A stretch of DNA of 64,000 nucleotides from Neodiprion pinetum (Eukaryota > Arthropoda > Insecta > Hymenoptera > Diprionidae), in the NCBI RefSeq assembly GCF_021155775.2, contig NC_060234.1, positions 8,008,283 through 8,072,282 of the forward strand, given 5' to 3'. Below are positions 46,501 through 56,636 of this stretch, piece after piece (positions within the stretch are counted from its first letter, which is position 1; each line of letters starts with the position of its first letter). Position numbers and translations under genes: made by a program. The notes under the pieces are model-generated. The model saw only the letters and a program-made list of their open reading frames with translations. It was not told the DNA's origin and searched no databases.

Positions 46501-49318
46501 GTGACCAGTGGCTGTTCCACAAGCACAAGATGCATTCACGTCACAACACTGCGTGTCACCAATTTCGGTCGAATTTTTGGAGCATAGTAAATCACAGTCT
46601 TGCAGAAAATTAATCTTAATATACTCGCCCGACTGCAAGTCTGTAAGGTTAATAATTGGTGTTATTCAGGTTAATATCAGCGACAAAATTTATCAGTAAA
46701 AATTGGCTATACGAATCACCGTGATGCAATGCTCTACGAGCCAGTGCTTCGAACTCAGGAAAACTGTTCAAGAGGTAGCTGTGAGCGTAGCCAGGTTCAC
46801 TCGCTATGTCATGTAACTCTCCAATATTTCCTGTTCGAATTCCGAAGGTGAAAACAATGACACCAGCGTTTTTCAATAGAGTGGCAGCTGGCCTAGGGTC
46901 TCCTCCGTTGCTGAATCCATCCGTTACCAGGAAAACAGCTGTACGGGCTCCGGAGCGACTGTGTTGTAAAATATCCTGCAATTATCGTGTTATTATAGTT
47001 GACCGTACGAAGGATATCTATACTATATAAAAAGGATAGTGTTAATTTGCGAGAGCTTTTCTCAATTATTGAATCCTTTACAGAAAATATAAGGTGCTCT
47101 TAAAGCTGAATAGCAAAAAAGATGTAATGCAACACTTGTGCTAAACTAGGAAAACTTTTGCCTCTGTGTTAAAATAAATACAACAAATAAGTATATACTT
47201 ATACATGATTCAATAAAAACAAATTTCGTACATAGGTATAACTTTTTCCCAGTTATTGGTGATTTCAAAAGGTATATAAAGTACTCGATTGATACTGTTT
47301 CGAAAGAAGCCCAGCAGCCCTCAATAAGGACATTAATCTGAAAAATCTAAGAAGATCTCTGTTCTTTTTCTGAGATTCTATTAAAATTGGAAAAAAAACT
47401 TGTATCGATTATTTCGAAAAAAATTGTAAAAATCTTTGTAAATAACACAACTCAGAAAGAAACTTGGCAAATAAATTTTCAATGGTATTTTTTTAACAAC
47501 TACGAAATAAGTTTAATTAAATTGTTCGCATACTTTACTTATGAAATTTATAAAACCCATACGTTTTCTGAAAACGTGGTGAAATCCCTCGAAATTTCTG
47601 AGAATTTGAAATGGTGTTCCAATTTCATGTAAAATTGAAAAGGAAATTTAGGCCTTTCCCACATTTCTGAGATAAATTCCTCCGCCCGAGATACTTTACA
47701 GTATTACAGCACAGTTCAGAATATATTTTCGAGGATATGATGTCGTAATTTCCGAATTTGGAAGCGATAATATAATTACTTCAAAATTATCATTAATCAT
47801 TCTGATGTCTATAGTCAATTCTTGTACTTCTGTATAAGAGGTTTCTGATGCTCAACCGCAATGATTACTCTTAGAGTTATGGGATAGAAAAAAATGACTC
47901 ATGTGAATTAATGAAAATGAATTAATTCTATGATCCGTTGACTTACTTTTAGATTATTTCTACACTTTTTAATAAGCTACATTGTCATAAGTGATTATAA
48001 AGCTTATTAGAACTGTGGTTTGAGGTTGAACGTCAGGATATTAAGTTATAGCTTTTTTCATTGGTTGGACTCAATTGATTGTAACTGCGGTTGTATAACT
48101 TAAATTTTTACCAATAAAAACGCCAAAAAATTAGAGTTACTGCTGCAAGTGCACATTGAGTGAACATATAAACTCCCATAACAATCACCGGTTGATTCTT
48201 GATGACAACTAAAACAGTAATTCGATTCGAATTGAAGAGGCAAATTAAAAAGTCTGTAGGTGTTCTTTTTTTCAAATAAAATCCACAGATGAAATGCTAT
48301 GAAGAAAAAACAATTTTTCTCAGTTTATTTAAAATTTTGATTGGCTGACACTTACAACCTTTCAGTTCTCCTCTTCAATTTTACTTACAAGGGCTTCGAG
48401 GAGAGCACCTCGGGTGTAAGTTCCACCGCCTGTGTATTCGATGCTTCCGATCTGATGATTGAGCAAATTGCACTTATGATTATCATCTTCGACGCTGGAT
48501 ATTTGATCCACATGTCGTATTACGTTGGTTTTTCCAGCAAAGGTCACAATGGCGACCCGCGTGGCTTCTCTGGCTACGGTAAAATCCGCTAGCAACTTAC
48601 GAACGAAATTCAACTCACTGCGAAAATTTTCCAAACCAACCGACGCTGACGCATCAACAAGAAAAACCAGTTCCACCTAAAAGAATGAGAATATTATTAC
48701 AGTTCTAGTCGTTAGTTGTGATTTTGTTAATTATATTTAATTGAAATTTCAATCGCAACTTTCATATGCATTTCATTCTGGTCATATTTTCAGCAATAAC
48801 GTTATTCAGGGAAAATGTCTTTCTTACTATGCGAGCTAGATATTATATTACCAAAAACAGATTTCACAATAACTGTCCAAAGTAAGACTTATATATACTC
48901 GGTAAACTATTTTTCTCATAATTAGTCAAATAATTTTACCAAGTTTGATAATTAGTGATTTTTCTGATGTAAGAATTGTTGACGAAATTATAAATGTTTC
49001 GCAAACTATCTGCACCTGGTCGGTTTTATCCCGTAGTTGATCTACGTGGATTTTGAGCATTTTCGACAGAACCTCGACTTTCAGTTTAGAAATATGAGGG
49101 AAACTTTGTTGTTGAAATGGTTTTTTCCTAAGTCCGCTGTTGAGGAAGTCTGCAGCCGAAGAGTTTGCAGACCAGGCGTCTTGATCCTGATTGGCTGCAT
49201 GGGTGCCATTGAAATCGTGTAATTCATTCGATTGATGAACTTCGAATGAATAATTACGACAAAATAGGCCGAAAACAGTAAACAATGTGAACAAATTTCT
49301 GAGCCTGAATGAAAACAT
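34117..49318 (-). CDS. Svep1-like: SVEP1-like secreted VWA/sushi/HYR/EGF/pentraxin protein, 32 exons
   Basis: I read 32 exons whose phases all agree, giving 7,017 nt and a predicted 2,338-residue protein. The start ATG is at 49318-49316, followed by a signal peptide (FTLFTVFGLF core). Domains in order: VWA (about 102-282), Cys-rich GCC2-like (283-403), three sushi (404-602), two HYR (603-768), one sushi (769-837), a linker with an RKLRRSVKR processing-like site (838-1036), GCC2/GCC3 and EGF modules (1037-1394), pentraxin/laminin-G (1395-1590), then about ten sushi modules to the stop TAA at 34119-34117. This order is that of vertebrate SVEP1, an extracellular adhesion protein; the vertebrate form is longer because of more terminal sushi repeats. 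No transmembrane segment is visible. Gene identity is from architecture, not alignment; exon coordinates are in the block entries. Confidence 0.88.
37758..39972 (-). other. Svep1-like: SVEP1-like exons 17-24: EGF modules and pentraxin domain
   Basis: Exons 17 (39972-39830), 18 (39737-39638), 19 (39389-39176) and 20 (38976-38819) encode EGF modules, for example NPCDSLPCLNEGQC, ECSTNPCRNGGSC and NHCEDLPCMNNGTC. The start of exon 19 at 39389 is fixed by frame: only this acceptor joins GFEG to DNCE and avoids a stop. Exons 21 (38608-38520), 22 (38461-38352), 23 (38231-38059) and 24 (37972-37758) together form the pentraxin/laminin-G fold: VCLWLQSLD, YWHFVCVTWENVFGFWQVFVDG and LLGKLSSLDIWDEVL are its usual signatures. 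Confidence 0.85.
40217..41815 (-). other. Svep1-like: SVEP1-like exons 12-16: linker, GCC2/GCC3, first EGF
   Basis: Exons 12 (41815-41724), 13 (41595-41307) and 14 (41078-40863) encode a linker with few cysteines; exon 13 has the dibasic run RKLRRSVKR, a plausible proprotein-convertase site. Exon 15 (40768-40607) is a GCC2/GCC3 module (KCPSGTFHNTTKNRCQSCP). Exon 16 (40513-40217) has a further one (CIPCPANTTTYNRGSYSIDE) and an EGF module (DPCHKNPCHNGGKCVP). Confidence 0.82.
41975..44469 (-). other. Svep1-like: SVEP1-like exons 6-11: sushi x3, HYR x2, sushi
   Basis: Exon 6 (44469-44287), exon 7 (43778-43566) and exon 8 (43422-43222) each encode one sushi module: four Cys, conserved G-Y/F and a W before the last Cys (for example SGAWSGTQPQC). 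Exon 9 (43010-42762) and exon 10 (42679-42431) each encode one HYR module (DSTPPNITCPSN ... GTHVVTYIAQDASKNRAEC; GTTQIVYNATDKANNTRTC). Exon 11 (42181-41975) is another sushi (CNNGNHSWNNEVFPDC). All six are phase 1-1 exons, so whole modules can be added or lost without frame change. Confidence 0.88.
45087..46062 (+). CDS. Small three-exon gene nested in an SVEP1-like intron
   Basis: Exons 45087-45220, 45465-45582 and 45928-46062 join in frame into 128 codons plus TGA, with donors GA|GTAAGT and CAA|GTAGGT, acceptors TTTGAAG|A and TTACAG|TAT, and an AATAAA at 46091-46096. The protein is intact, basic, without signal peptide or membrane segment. Landmarks are HDSWFRRYGWLLNEYE, LEEGKELCRQRKGELK and LPYPETTSGQYGWLAAKQDF. 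The W...GWL block and the later P-x-TT-x-G-x-x-GW block recall the LLC1/C20orf85 (CIMIP1) type of ciliary microtubule proteins, so a role in cilia or sperm is possible but weakly supported. It lies opposite in strand in the ~1.7-kb intron between exons 5 and 6, its poly(A) site 90 bp from exon 5. Confidence 0.68.
46180..49318 (-). other. Svep1-like: SVEP1-like exons 1-5: signal peptide, VWA, GCC2-like
   Basis: Exon 1 (49318-49016) holds the signal peptide and a hydrophilic N terminus. Exon 2 (48676-48389) starts VELVFLVDASASVG, with the DxSxS metal-site motif of VWA domains, and has GGGTYTRGAL. Exon 3 (46975-46720) has FLVTDGFSNGGDP, the remaining metal-site Asp. Exon 4 (46640-46443) and exon 5 (46344-46180) carry Cys-rich modules (CACGTATGHYACLCHPGYFG; CPNGTFGPGN ... 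CVCAAGFTTNGNKCE). Donors such as CTT|GTAAGT and GAAG|GTCAGT are strong. The intron between exons 2 and 3 is about 1.4 kb and holds nothing else that I recognise. Confidence 0.85.
46981..48388. other. Intron 2 of the SVEP1-like gene
   Basis: About 1.4 kb of AT-rich sequence. Short ORFs (for example 47387-47632) show no recognisable domain. Nothing else is seen. Confidence 0.5.
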
Positions 49319-52300
49319 ATTCACACGATATGTGGAATATATTTTATATTGCCGTGGAAAGTTTCACGCGGTGAAAACACTTAAGATTTAAACGAATTGA
49401 CAATTTCGAATTTTCAAACGTTAACTTTCAGCGAGATAATTCACTTCTTATACGAGTGCAAGGAATCATTCTCCTGTGTCTTTTTGTGCCCGTGAAAATT
49501 TTAAGGACGATTAAGAACGTATCAATGAAACGAACGCCAAGGCCCGACTGCGTTATATTACTTCAATTAGTATCAAACTCTAAGGCCTGAGTCTAAAAGT
49601 CCCGCGGGTGGCTGGCAAAAGGCACAAGAAATGCGTTGAAACAAGGGACACACTGTTCTTGTAATCACACACAGTCCAAGTTCACGTGACAATCTGTGTC
49701 TCGCTTTGGACGTATTAAAAGTAAATTTCGTACATGTGTGATACACATAAACATCCATGCATTATGTGTGTATAATAGTACGTATTAAGAGAAGCAGAGA
49801 ATTAGAACTCTCGTTATTATATAATATACATATGGATATCAAGGATCCAGCATCGATTATTATGGTTATTGTATCAACGAATTACGTGAATTATTCATGA
49901 CTATATTCAACGACATTACATTAAAAGTACACAAAAACTTGTATTATCACAATACCAAATATTTTACGCTATTTGAAGTACGTGTGGAAGAAAAACGATT
50001 TTCTTCATCGTTAGTCTTTCGAGCAAATTTTGAGGCACGGTGATATTAAGTTTTGAAAATATATGATCAGTCAATTACGTGAAGAAAATTACCTCGATTA
50101 TCAATTTTTTTTTGCTAAAAAATAAAAACTACACGAGTGAAAATATTCGCAGGCATTATTTCAATTAATTTGTAAATGAACTTTGACTGGACGGTTATTC
50201 ATAGGTTGAGATATCAACTCCCAAACTTCATTTGATTCTGATTTCCTCAAAAAAAATTATTACAAAATGCAGAAGACAATGATATCTTCAGGAAAAAGTT
50301 TTTGCTGCCACCCAATTCAGTTGCGAAATGTTTACTTCTTCCATGGAAACAAACAGATAATATATATTTCATATATTTGTAATCGAAAATGTTCCTGGTT
50401 AAACTCTGGAGTTGAGAGTAAATTGTTTGTCAATTATTAATTTTCGACCGAGAACTTTAGTCTTCATTATCCGATACAAACATAAAATCGTATTAAAATT
50501 ATTACCGAATCAATTTGTGCGTTCTCATTAAAGATATCACGCTAAAGCTGATTAAATAATGCAGATTGGTAAGCAATTATTTAATCAGACAGATATGATT
50601 GTTGTTTCTCTAGTTTCAACTACAAAGGCAAAATTTTTAAGCGCCAATTGTAAGCCGGATTTCTTACCTTCATATTATTGACCATGAAATGTGAAGCACG
50701 TGTAAAAAAATATCCCGAATAACGCTACATGTATGTATACTTTATATTTGTTAAAAATACTTCAGTCGTTCTGTCAGTTATTTCAAGTGTACAATTACAT
50801 TAATCATACATTAAACTGCAGTATAACGTTTGATCCCGTTCAGTTCTTAACGGCCATCGAATTGAAGACAGTTACATGTTATTGCGTTTCAATTTTTTCT
50901 AAATCTACAATATTACGCACAAGTTTAATATAATACACGAATACTATTATTAAGGATATAATTTACGGTTATTTCACGACCATGCATGTATAATAATCGA
51001 GCGTTGTGCGTCGCGGGATATGCGGGCACGTTTTAGTATAATATACATCGAGGGAGAGGACTTAAGTATGTTAAGTTAAAGAGGGAGAACTTGTGGACCA
51101 ATGTCAGCAGCAGCAGCTGCGTAATACAGATATGTATCAAGGAAAACGGATTTCAATTCCGGAGGCAGTTTTCAACTGATAGGCGCTCGTTAAACTTGCC
51201 TCTGCAGTATCTTGGCGCCGAGTTGATGCCGCACTGTAAGTTTTAATTTTTATTAATTAGTTTCTTGCCATACACTCCGACGATTTCTCGCCTGGCCGTC
51301 GCCTTACCAGTTAAGAATAATACGTTACCTATTCTTGTTTCAATTTTTATTGTTTAATCGACGAATTTTGTTCAATGTCAGGCGTGACGAACGTTTGAAA
51401 AAAAAAAAAAAAACACTCACAAACGACCAATTATTATACGCGATTAATATCAATGGATTGCGAAACGCGGTTTTATATCTAAGTATCGGATTTATAATTA
51501 ATTTTTATTTAAACAAAATCCCTTTTGTTTCGTTACATAAAACGGCAAAACTTCGCATATTCTTAGTTCGAATTTAAAAATATGAAACACTATTATTGTC
51601 ACTTTAGAAGCACATTTTTTTAAATGTAATCTCTTCTCGATTAACTGAAACTTGAGAAAATTTTTTACAACACATAGATTTGAACGCGATTGCAGAAAGG
51701 GAGAAACGAAATTAATCGTTCAATCTATGTCGACAAATTAGGAAAACGGAAATATATTTATAATTTATTATTCCTTTTTTCGATAATGTAATACTGTGGT
51801 AACGTTAATTTGTTGATCGTTAATCTGATTTCGATTCCTAGGGTTTCTAATTCTTTATGAAAGAAGCCTCTACCGTGGCAAAAGGAGAAAGTATGATAGA
51901 AAGTTAGTTTGGCGAACACGTATCAACTTTGTTTGAAAAATAGCGATTTTACGTCAAAACACGTGCGAACCTTTTTCGGATAAGATTGTAAAAAAGCTTC
52001 ATCAACATTTCCTTCACTTACACGATCGAGACTTTTTTTGTTGGAGAGCTATACAGCCCATCAATCGGAAACGAAGAAACTTCTTAGTTTGGATCTCTAT
52101 CATGAAAGAATAATTGTACTGAAAACTGCGCTCATTCAATAATTTCTGAGGTGAACAATATACTGAAGTGAATTTGAGTAAAATCTAGATCACATTTACC
52201 AAGATGAGAGCTAATTTTTTTCGTCACGTTCTTAGATTAGATTTAAAACGTGACTGGATCTGTGTTTTTCCCATTTGTTAAATTCAAATGATACTAACTC

Positions 52301-52371
52301 TCGTAAATCTTTTCCGAGTACAATAAAAAATCATCATAAATAACAGTATTTTCTAATCAAGGTTTAATAAG
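49319..52371. other. Intergenic region between the SVEP1-like and SELENOP-like genes
   Basis: About 3 kb in which the two genes are divergently transcribed, so both promoters should lie here. No TATA/initiator pair stood out. A possible 5'-UTR splice acceptor (ttttctaatcaag) lies just ahead of the SELENOP-like ATG. A poly-A run occurs near 51398-51412. No further gene is supported. Confidence 0.45.
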
Positions 52372-55300
52372 ATGCGAATCTTCCTGGCATTTGCTCTGGT
52401 GACTTCGATTTCCCATTGCTCTTGCATTCCGATTGAAGTACGACCAGCAGGTTTCTCTTGGCAAGATGGTTCCTCCTTGGTTTCGGCGTTGACATTAAGA
52501 GTGAAAAAGAACACTGACGACAATGAGTATATCGAAGAATGTACTCCGGTTCAAAGTTGGCAGGAAGAACCTGGGATCATAAGCGTCATAGCATTTTTAG
52601 ATGCGTCGTGGCAGTACAGCTATCGACAAGCCACCATGTAAGCACATTGCATTTATCTATCATTTTGTATTCTCTATATTACTGCACGGCAGAATGTCAG
52701 TTACAAAACAATTGTAGAATTCGAGGAATTTGTCAAAGTGTCAAGGCAAGCTGATGAGAATGGCTCTGAATTTTTATTCGTTTCAACTATTTTCTCGCTG
52801 AATAACAATAACTAGAATTGTCAGCGAGAACATTAATTGAATCGTTTGAATTTATGTTCCAACAGAAGTTCTGAGAATTATTAAGACGCTGGTAAAAAGA
52901 ATCATAATAACGAACTTGGATTATTCGACTTTCTTTCTTATTTTTAGTTCCCAAATCATCAGTTTTTCTCCCATTATTTGTTTACAATAGAATAATATAA
53001 GGTTAATAAAGAAATGAATATTCTTGCAGAATATATTGAATAAATTCCCGACTTGACCTCATTTGGTTCTCATCCGTTCAAAATCCATTTGTTACAAATG
53101 ATAATGACAACCAAGCATTTGATCTACATCAGTACTATAAAAAAATGAATTGATGCAACTTTGGGAAGTATTGCATGATACCGTAGCGCCAGTGTTAGCA
53201 AAATCGTTTATACCAGTGATCGACGCACTGCCAAAAAATGCTGAAACTGCAGCATTAACATAATGCTGATAACCTGAGGTCAGGAATATAATGGAAACTT
53301 TAACGACTTAGTTTCCTATGAACATTTTTCTCGGGTATATAAACACTTCTGCAATTATTTCAGAATCAGTCACTTCATATTATTAATTTATATCAATTGC
53401 TTTAACAACTTCAGAACAATGATTAATTAAGATAATTATAAGGTTGCAAAACTGGCTGAAGCTAGAAACTTAAGCCACTACAAAATTTACCTGTCGTTAT
53501 CAAATTCACAAAAATAACTCAATTTCGTGCTGATGCTAAATTTTGTCTGACAAAATTATTTTTGTTGAAACAAATGATTCGTGCGTAATTGAAATTTTAT
53601 ATAAAACGATAGGTTACGAGAGGAGAATATAGACACTGCAGCCAAAGATTTTCGACATACTTAAGAACCAGCAAAACAAATTTAAGTCGACAAGGAAAAC
53701 GATTGTTCAATTAATATTGGTTATTGAGATGGAAGAACATTTTCTGTAGCTCAAATTTGGGTCGACTTACACTATTTTGAGTTACGTTAATTTATTTACA
53801 GGCTCAAAACACTTCAAGGTCTTTTAGAAAAGACTAGTATAACCGGTATCCGATTTTATGTTGTGAATTCGTCGAAGCCAGAAGCTACGGTTAGCGCTAT
53901 TGAAATAGAAGATGAAAAAGAAGCTTGGGGAGCAGCAGATCCGACAGAGGATCAAAATTTTCTGAAAATAGAAAGAACTAGAGAAGCCTTAAAGAAAAAG
54001 ATCGACCCAGATATAGAATTTATTCAAGATACGTCAGAACTTAAAATTTGGGAAAAGTTATCTGCATCGAGGGATCAAGTTTTAGTTATAGATAAGTAAG
54101 CCACATGATATCTTAAAGTTTGAAGAATAAAACGCCCTTATAATTCTAACAGTTTGTTGAAATTCTTCCTAGGTGTGGAAGGCTGAGTTACAGGGTAATA
54201 GTGCCATGGAGCATATTACATTTTCCCTATGTCAAAGCTGCAATTCTCTCGACTTACAAAGAACAGCCGTGCGGAAGCTGTAACATTAGTCAAACGGAGA
54301 GTCAGGCAGATGTTACCACTGAAACAGTAACGACCACGACTGAAAGTGAAAAAATAAAAACCGAACAGCCTTTGGATACCCTACCAGAGAACTTGAATAT
54401 CGATTACATGAGAGAAATTGCTGTTAAAAAGTATAAGCTCGATGACACCGATAATACTGCAACGAAAAAATATCATACTAAAGAGTCCCAGGATATTCCT
54501 GAAAATGTTATAAAACTTTTAAATGGAAGTGCCAGTGGACAAAAAGGTATCAATATCGGTGCTCTGTTACCAACAACAGTTCAATATTCAGATGACGGCC
54601 GTGCTATCAGCTATTCACAAACTCCGATTCCAGTAATAGAGGATAAACAATACCAGAATACTTCCAACATTACGGATGCTCCAAATTCTGATAAAAACAC
54701 AGAGGTAATGCCTGACAGTGATTTATCAGAAGCACTTTATAATGAAAACAGCGATAATTTGGAACCGATAAAGCCCCAGGGTATGGAAACAGAGAATTCA
54801 ACGGATCGCTACAGTGAAGAAGATAAAAATTATTATCTTGACAATGAACATGAGCGGCATAAGCTTGAAAAATCTGAATCCCTCAAATTGAAAAGTAGTT
54901 GGGAAAATAAGAATGGAGATGAAAATTCAGAGATAGATCCTTATTCATCAAACGCTCATGATTCCAACAATCGCAGTAATGAAAGCAGCTCAGAGATGGA
55001 AATTTCAAGTCTGCTAGATTCGTTGTTCGAGAATAAAACTGCTAATCATATACATAGAACAGAACAAGAATTTGAAGGAATGAATTCCGAGGAACATTCA
55101 CAGAATGCGGACTATTTGATGCCAATTAGGATAATAATGCACGCACCTCACAGGCATATACACGATGAACCGTTCAAGAAACATGAATACCTGGTCCTAA
55201 AACTTGGACGTCCAGAATATCACGGGCATTTGCCATCTGACGAAGACTTCCTTGGAACAAATGACAGCAAACCAAATTCTGAAAATAACGATAAAAGTAA

Positions 55301-55855
55301 GGAAGTCGATGAAACAAATCCAGGGAGCGGAGAATATGACAACAATGATAATAAAAACGACCAACACCATGGCAATCGTCATCAACATCAACATCATCAC
55401 AAATTAGGTAAAAATACGGACAAAGACGATCATCTGGACATTATATACTATAAAGATGAAAGCCCTGGTTTTTACGGAGAAGATGCAGAATATTGGAAAG
55501 ACCCTGAGAACATAGAATATGACGAAAAGCTCGAAATGGAACAAATTGGTGAGAAGGTAGGACATATAAATTTTACGACTTCATCGAGTTAATTGATTAG
55601 TAGCTGAGTATCAATCGGTTCGAATTACAATTTCAATTTCAATTTTAGGGAACACAAGATGCTGTGAATTTCGATGAGATAAATATCGGTAACGCAAACG
55701 TCAAGGAGAGTACATTAAAAAATCCGCTTGACGAAAAAGTAGGAGAAGATACCGTCATTGATGACCAAATTATGGAAGAGGAGGCCAAGACAAATCGTCT
55801 GATTGAGCATTACAGCAAACTTATTCCGTGGCTTGACTACGCATTCGATCAATAA
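52372..55855 (+). CDS. SelP-like: Selenoprotein P-like secreted protein without selenocysteine
   Basis: Four exons (52372-52637, 53802-54095, 54173-55556, 55649-55855) join in frame into 716 codons plus TAA. A signal peptide (IFLAFALVTSISHCSC) precedes the thioredoxin-like SELENOP N-terminal domain. SVIAFLDASWQYSYRQA aligns by eye with the vertebrate block around its selenocysteine: Trp80 (TGG) sits at the Sec position and Ser83 at the partner Cys, so the redox pair is gone. Later CGRLSYRVIVPWS, FPYVKAAI and QPCGSCN match the SELENOP domain end. Residues 219-716 are a long acidic, low-complexity tail with a His-rich cluster near 585-597 (HHGNRHQHQHHH), recalling the His-rich part of SELENOP. 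Vertebrate SELENOP carries selenium and binds surface receptors; this protein cannot carry Sec there. An alternative donor lies 7 nt before the end of exon 3. AATAAA follows at 55874-55879. Confidence 0.85.
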
Positions 55856-55873
55856 CTTATAGGCATTTGAATT

Positions 55874-55879
55874 AATAAA
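55874..55879 (+). terminator. Polyadenylation signal of the SELENOP-like gene
   Basis: AATAAA 19 bp after the stop codon, in the sense strand of the gene. Use is inferred from position only. Confidence 0.5.
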
Positions 55880-56636
55880 TTTATTTTTCCTTATAAATCT
55901 AGATATTATGAGTATTTGACAAAGCTCACTATGTAAATACTTACGTCATTTTCAACAATAATTCTTTTATGTTACATTCTACGCATATCCTTTGTAGGTA
56001 CTTTCGAAGATCAGGTGTATATACAATAGTTTTTCCAAGAAAAGAATCTTGTAATGTAATTTAAGTAGTTGATAGAACTTTCATCAGGTAAAATTTAGAA
56101 TTCGTGACTCGTCATGTTTTAGTCGAAGTTGGAAACCCGATTACACCTGGGAATTAGTTTTTTATGGAACTTCTTCGATGGCTGGCGACTTTAACAGCGA
56201 TCTAAAAAAAGCTTTTCAGGGATGATAATTATCTTTGTACAGAACAACAATTACATTTTGCACAAATTTAACTTGCAATATATGACAAATTGAAACCATA
56301 AACTTGGTATGGAAATGATACATCTAAAGGATAGCCATGAACTGTATCCGTTGGATAAATAGAAGATGTTATTACGTTTAATGAAAATAAATAAATAAAC
56401 AACCGGTAAAAATGCCCAGTGGTGCACAAAAAATGTACAAAAGTTAACACTGAATTTCATCAAAAATATCCGTATTTATATTACATATCGCATGATTCCG
56501 ATAAATATTATTATACATATTATTTATATCACCTTCAGCGCGTAGATATTTTTTTTCCTGATTAATAGAAAAAAATTTATCAATTTTGTTTTCGGTGTCA
56601 AACTAATAGATGAAAACTATCAGGGTTAGTTGAAAA
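55880..56636. other. Convergent 3' region between SELENOP-like and SHQ1 genes
   Basis: About 750 bp separate two genes that end towards each other. The sequence is AT-rich; short ORFs on the minus strand have no recognised domain. Confidence 0.45.

Noticed and set aside
52591..52640. A true selenocysteine (UGA) codon in the SELENOP-like gene
   Set aside because: The codon at the Sec position is TGG, and no in-frame TGA interrupts the four-exon model, so Sec insertion need not be assumed.
55197..55400. Minus-strand hydrophobic ORF opposite the His-rich tail
   Set aside because: It is an antisense reading of the His/Asp-rich codons of the SELENOP-like exon.
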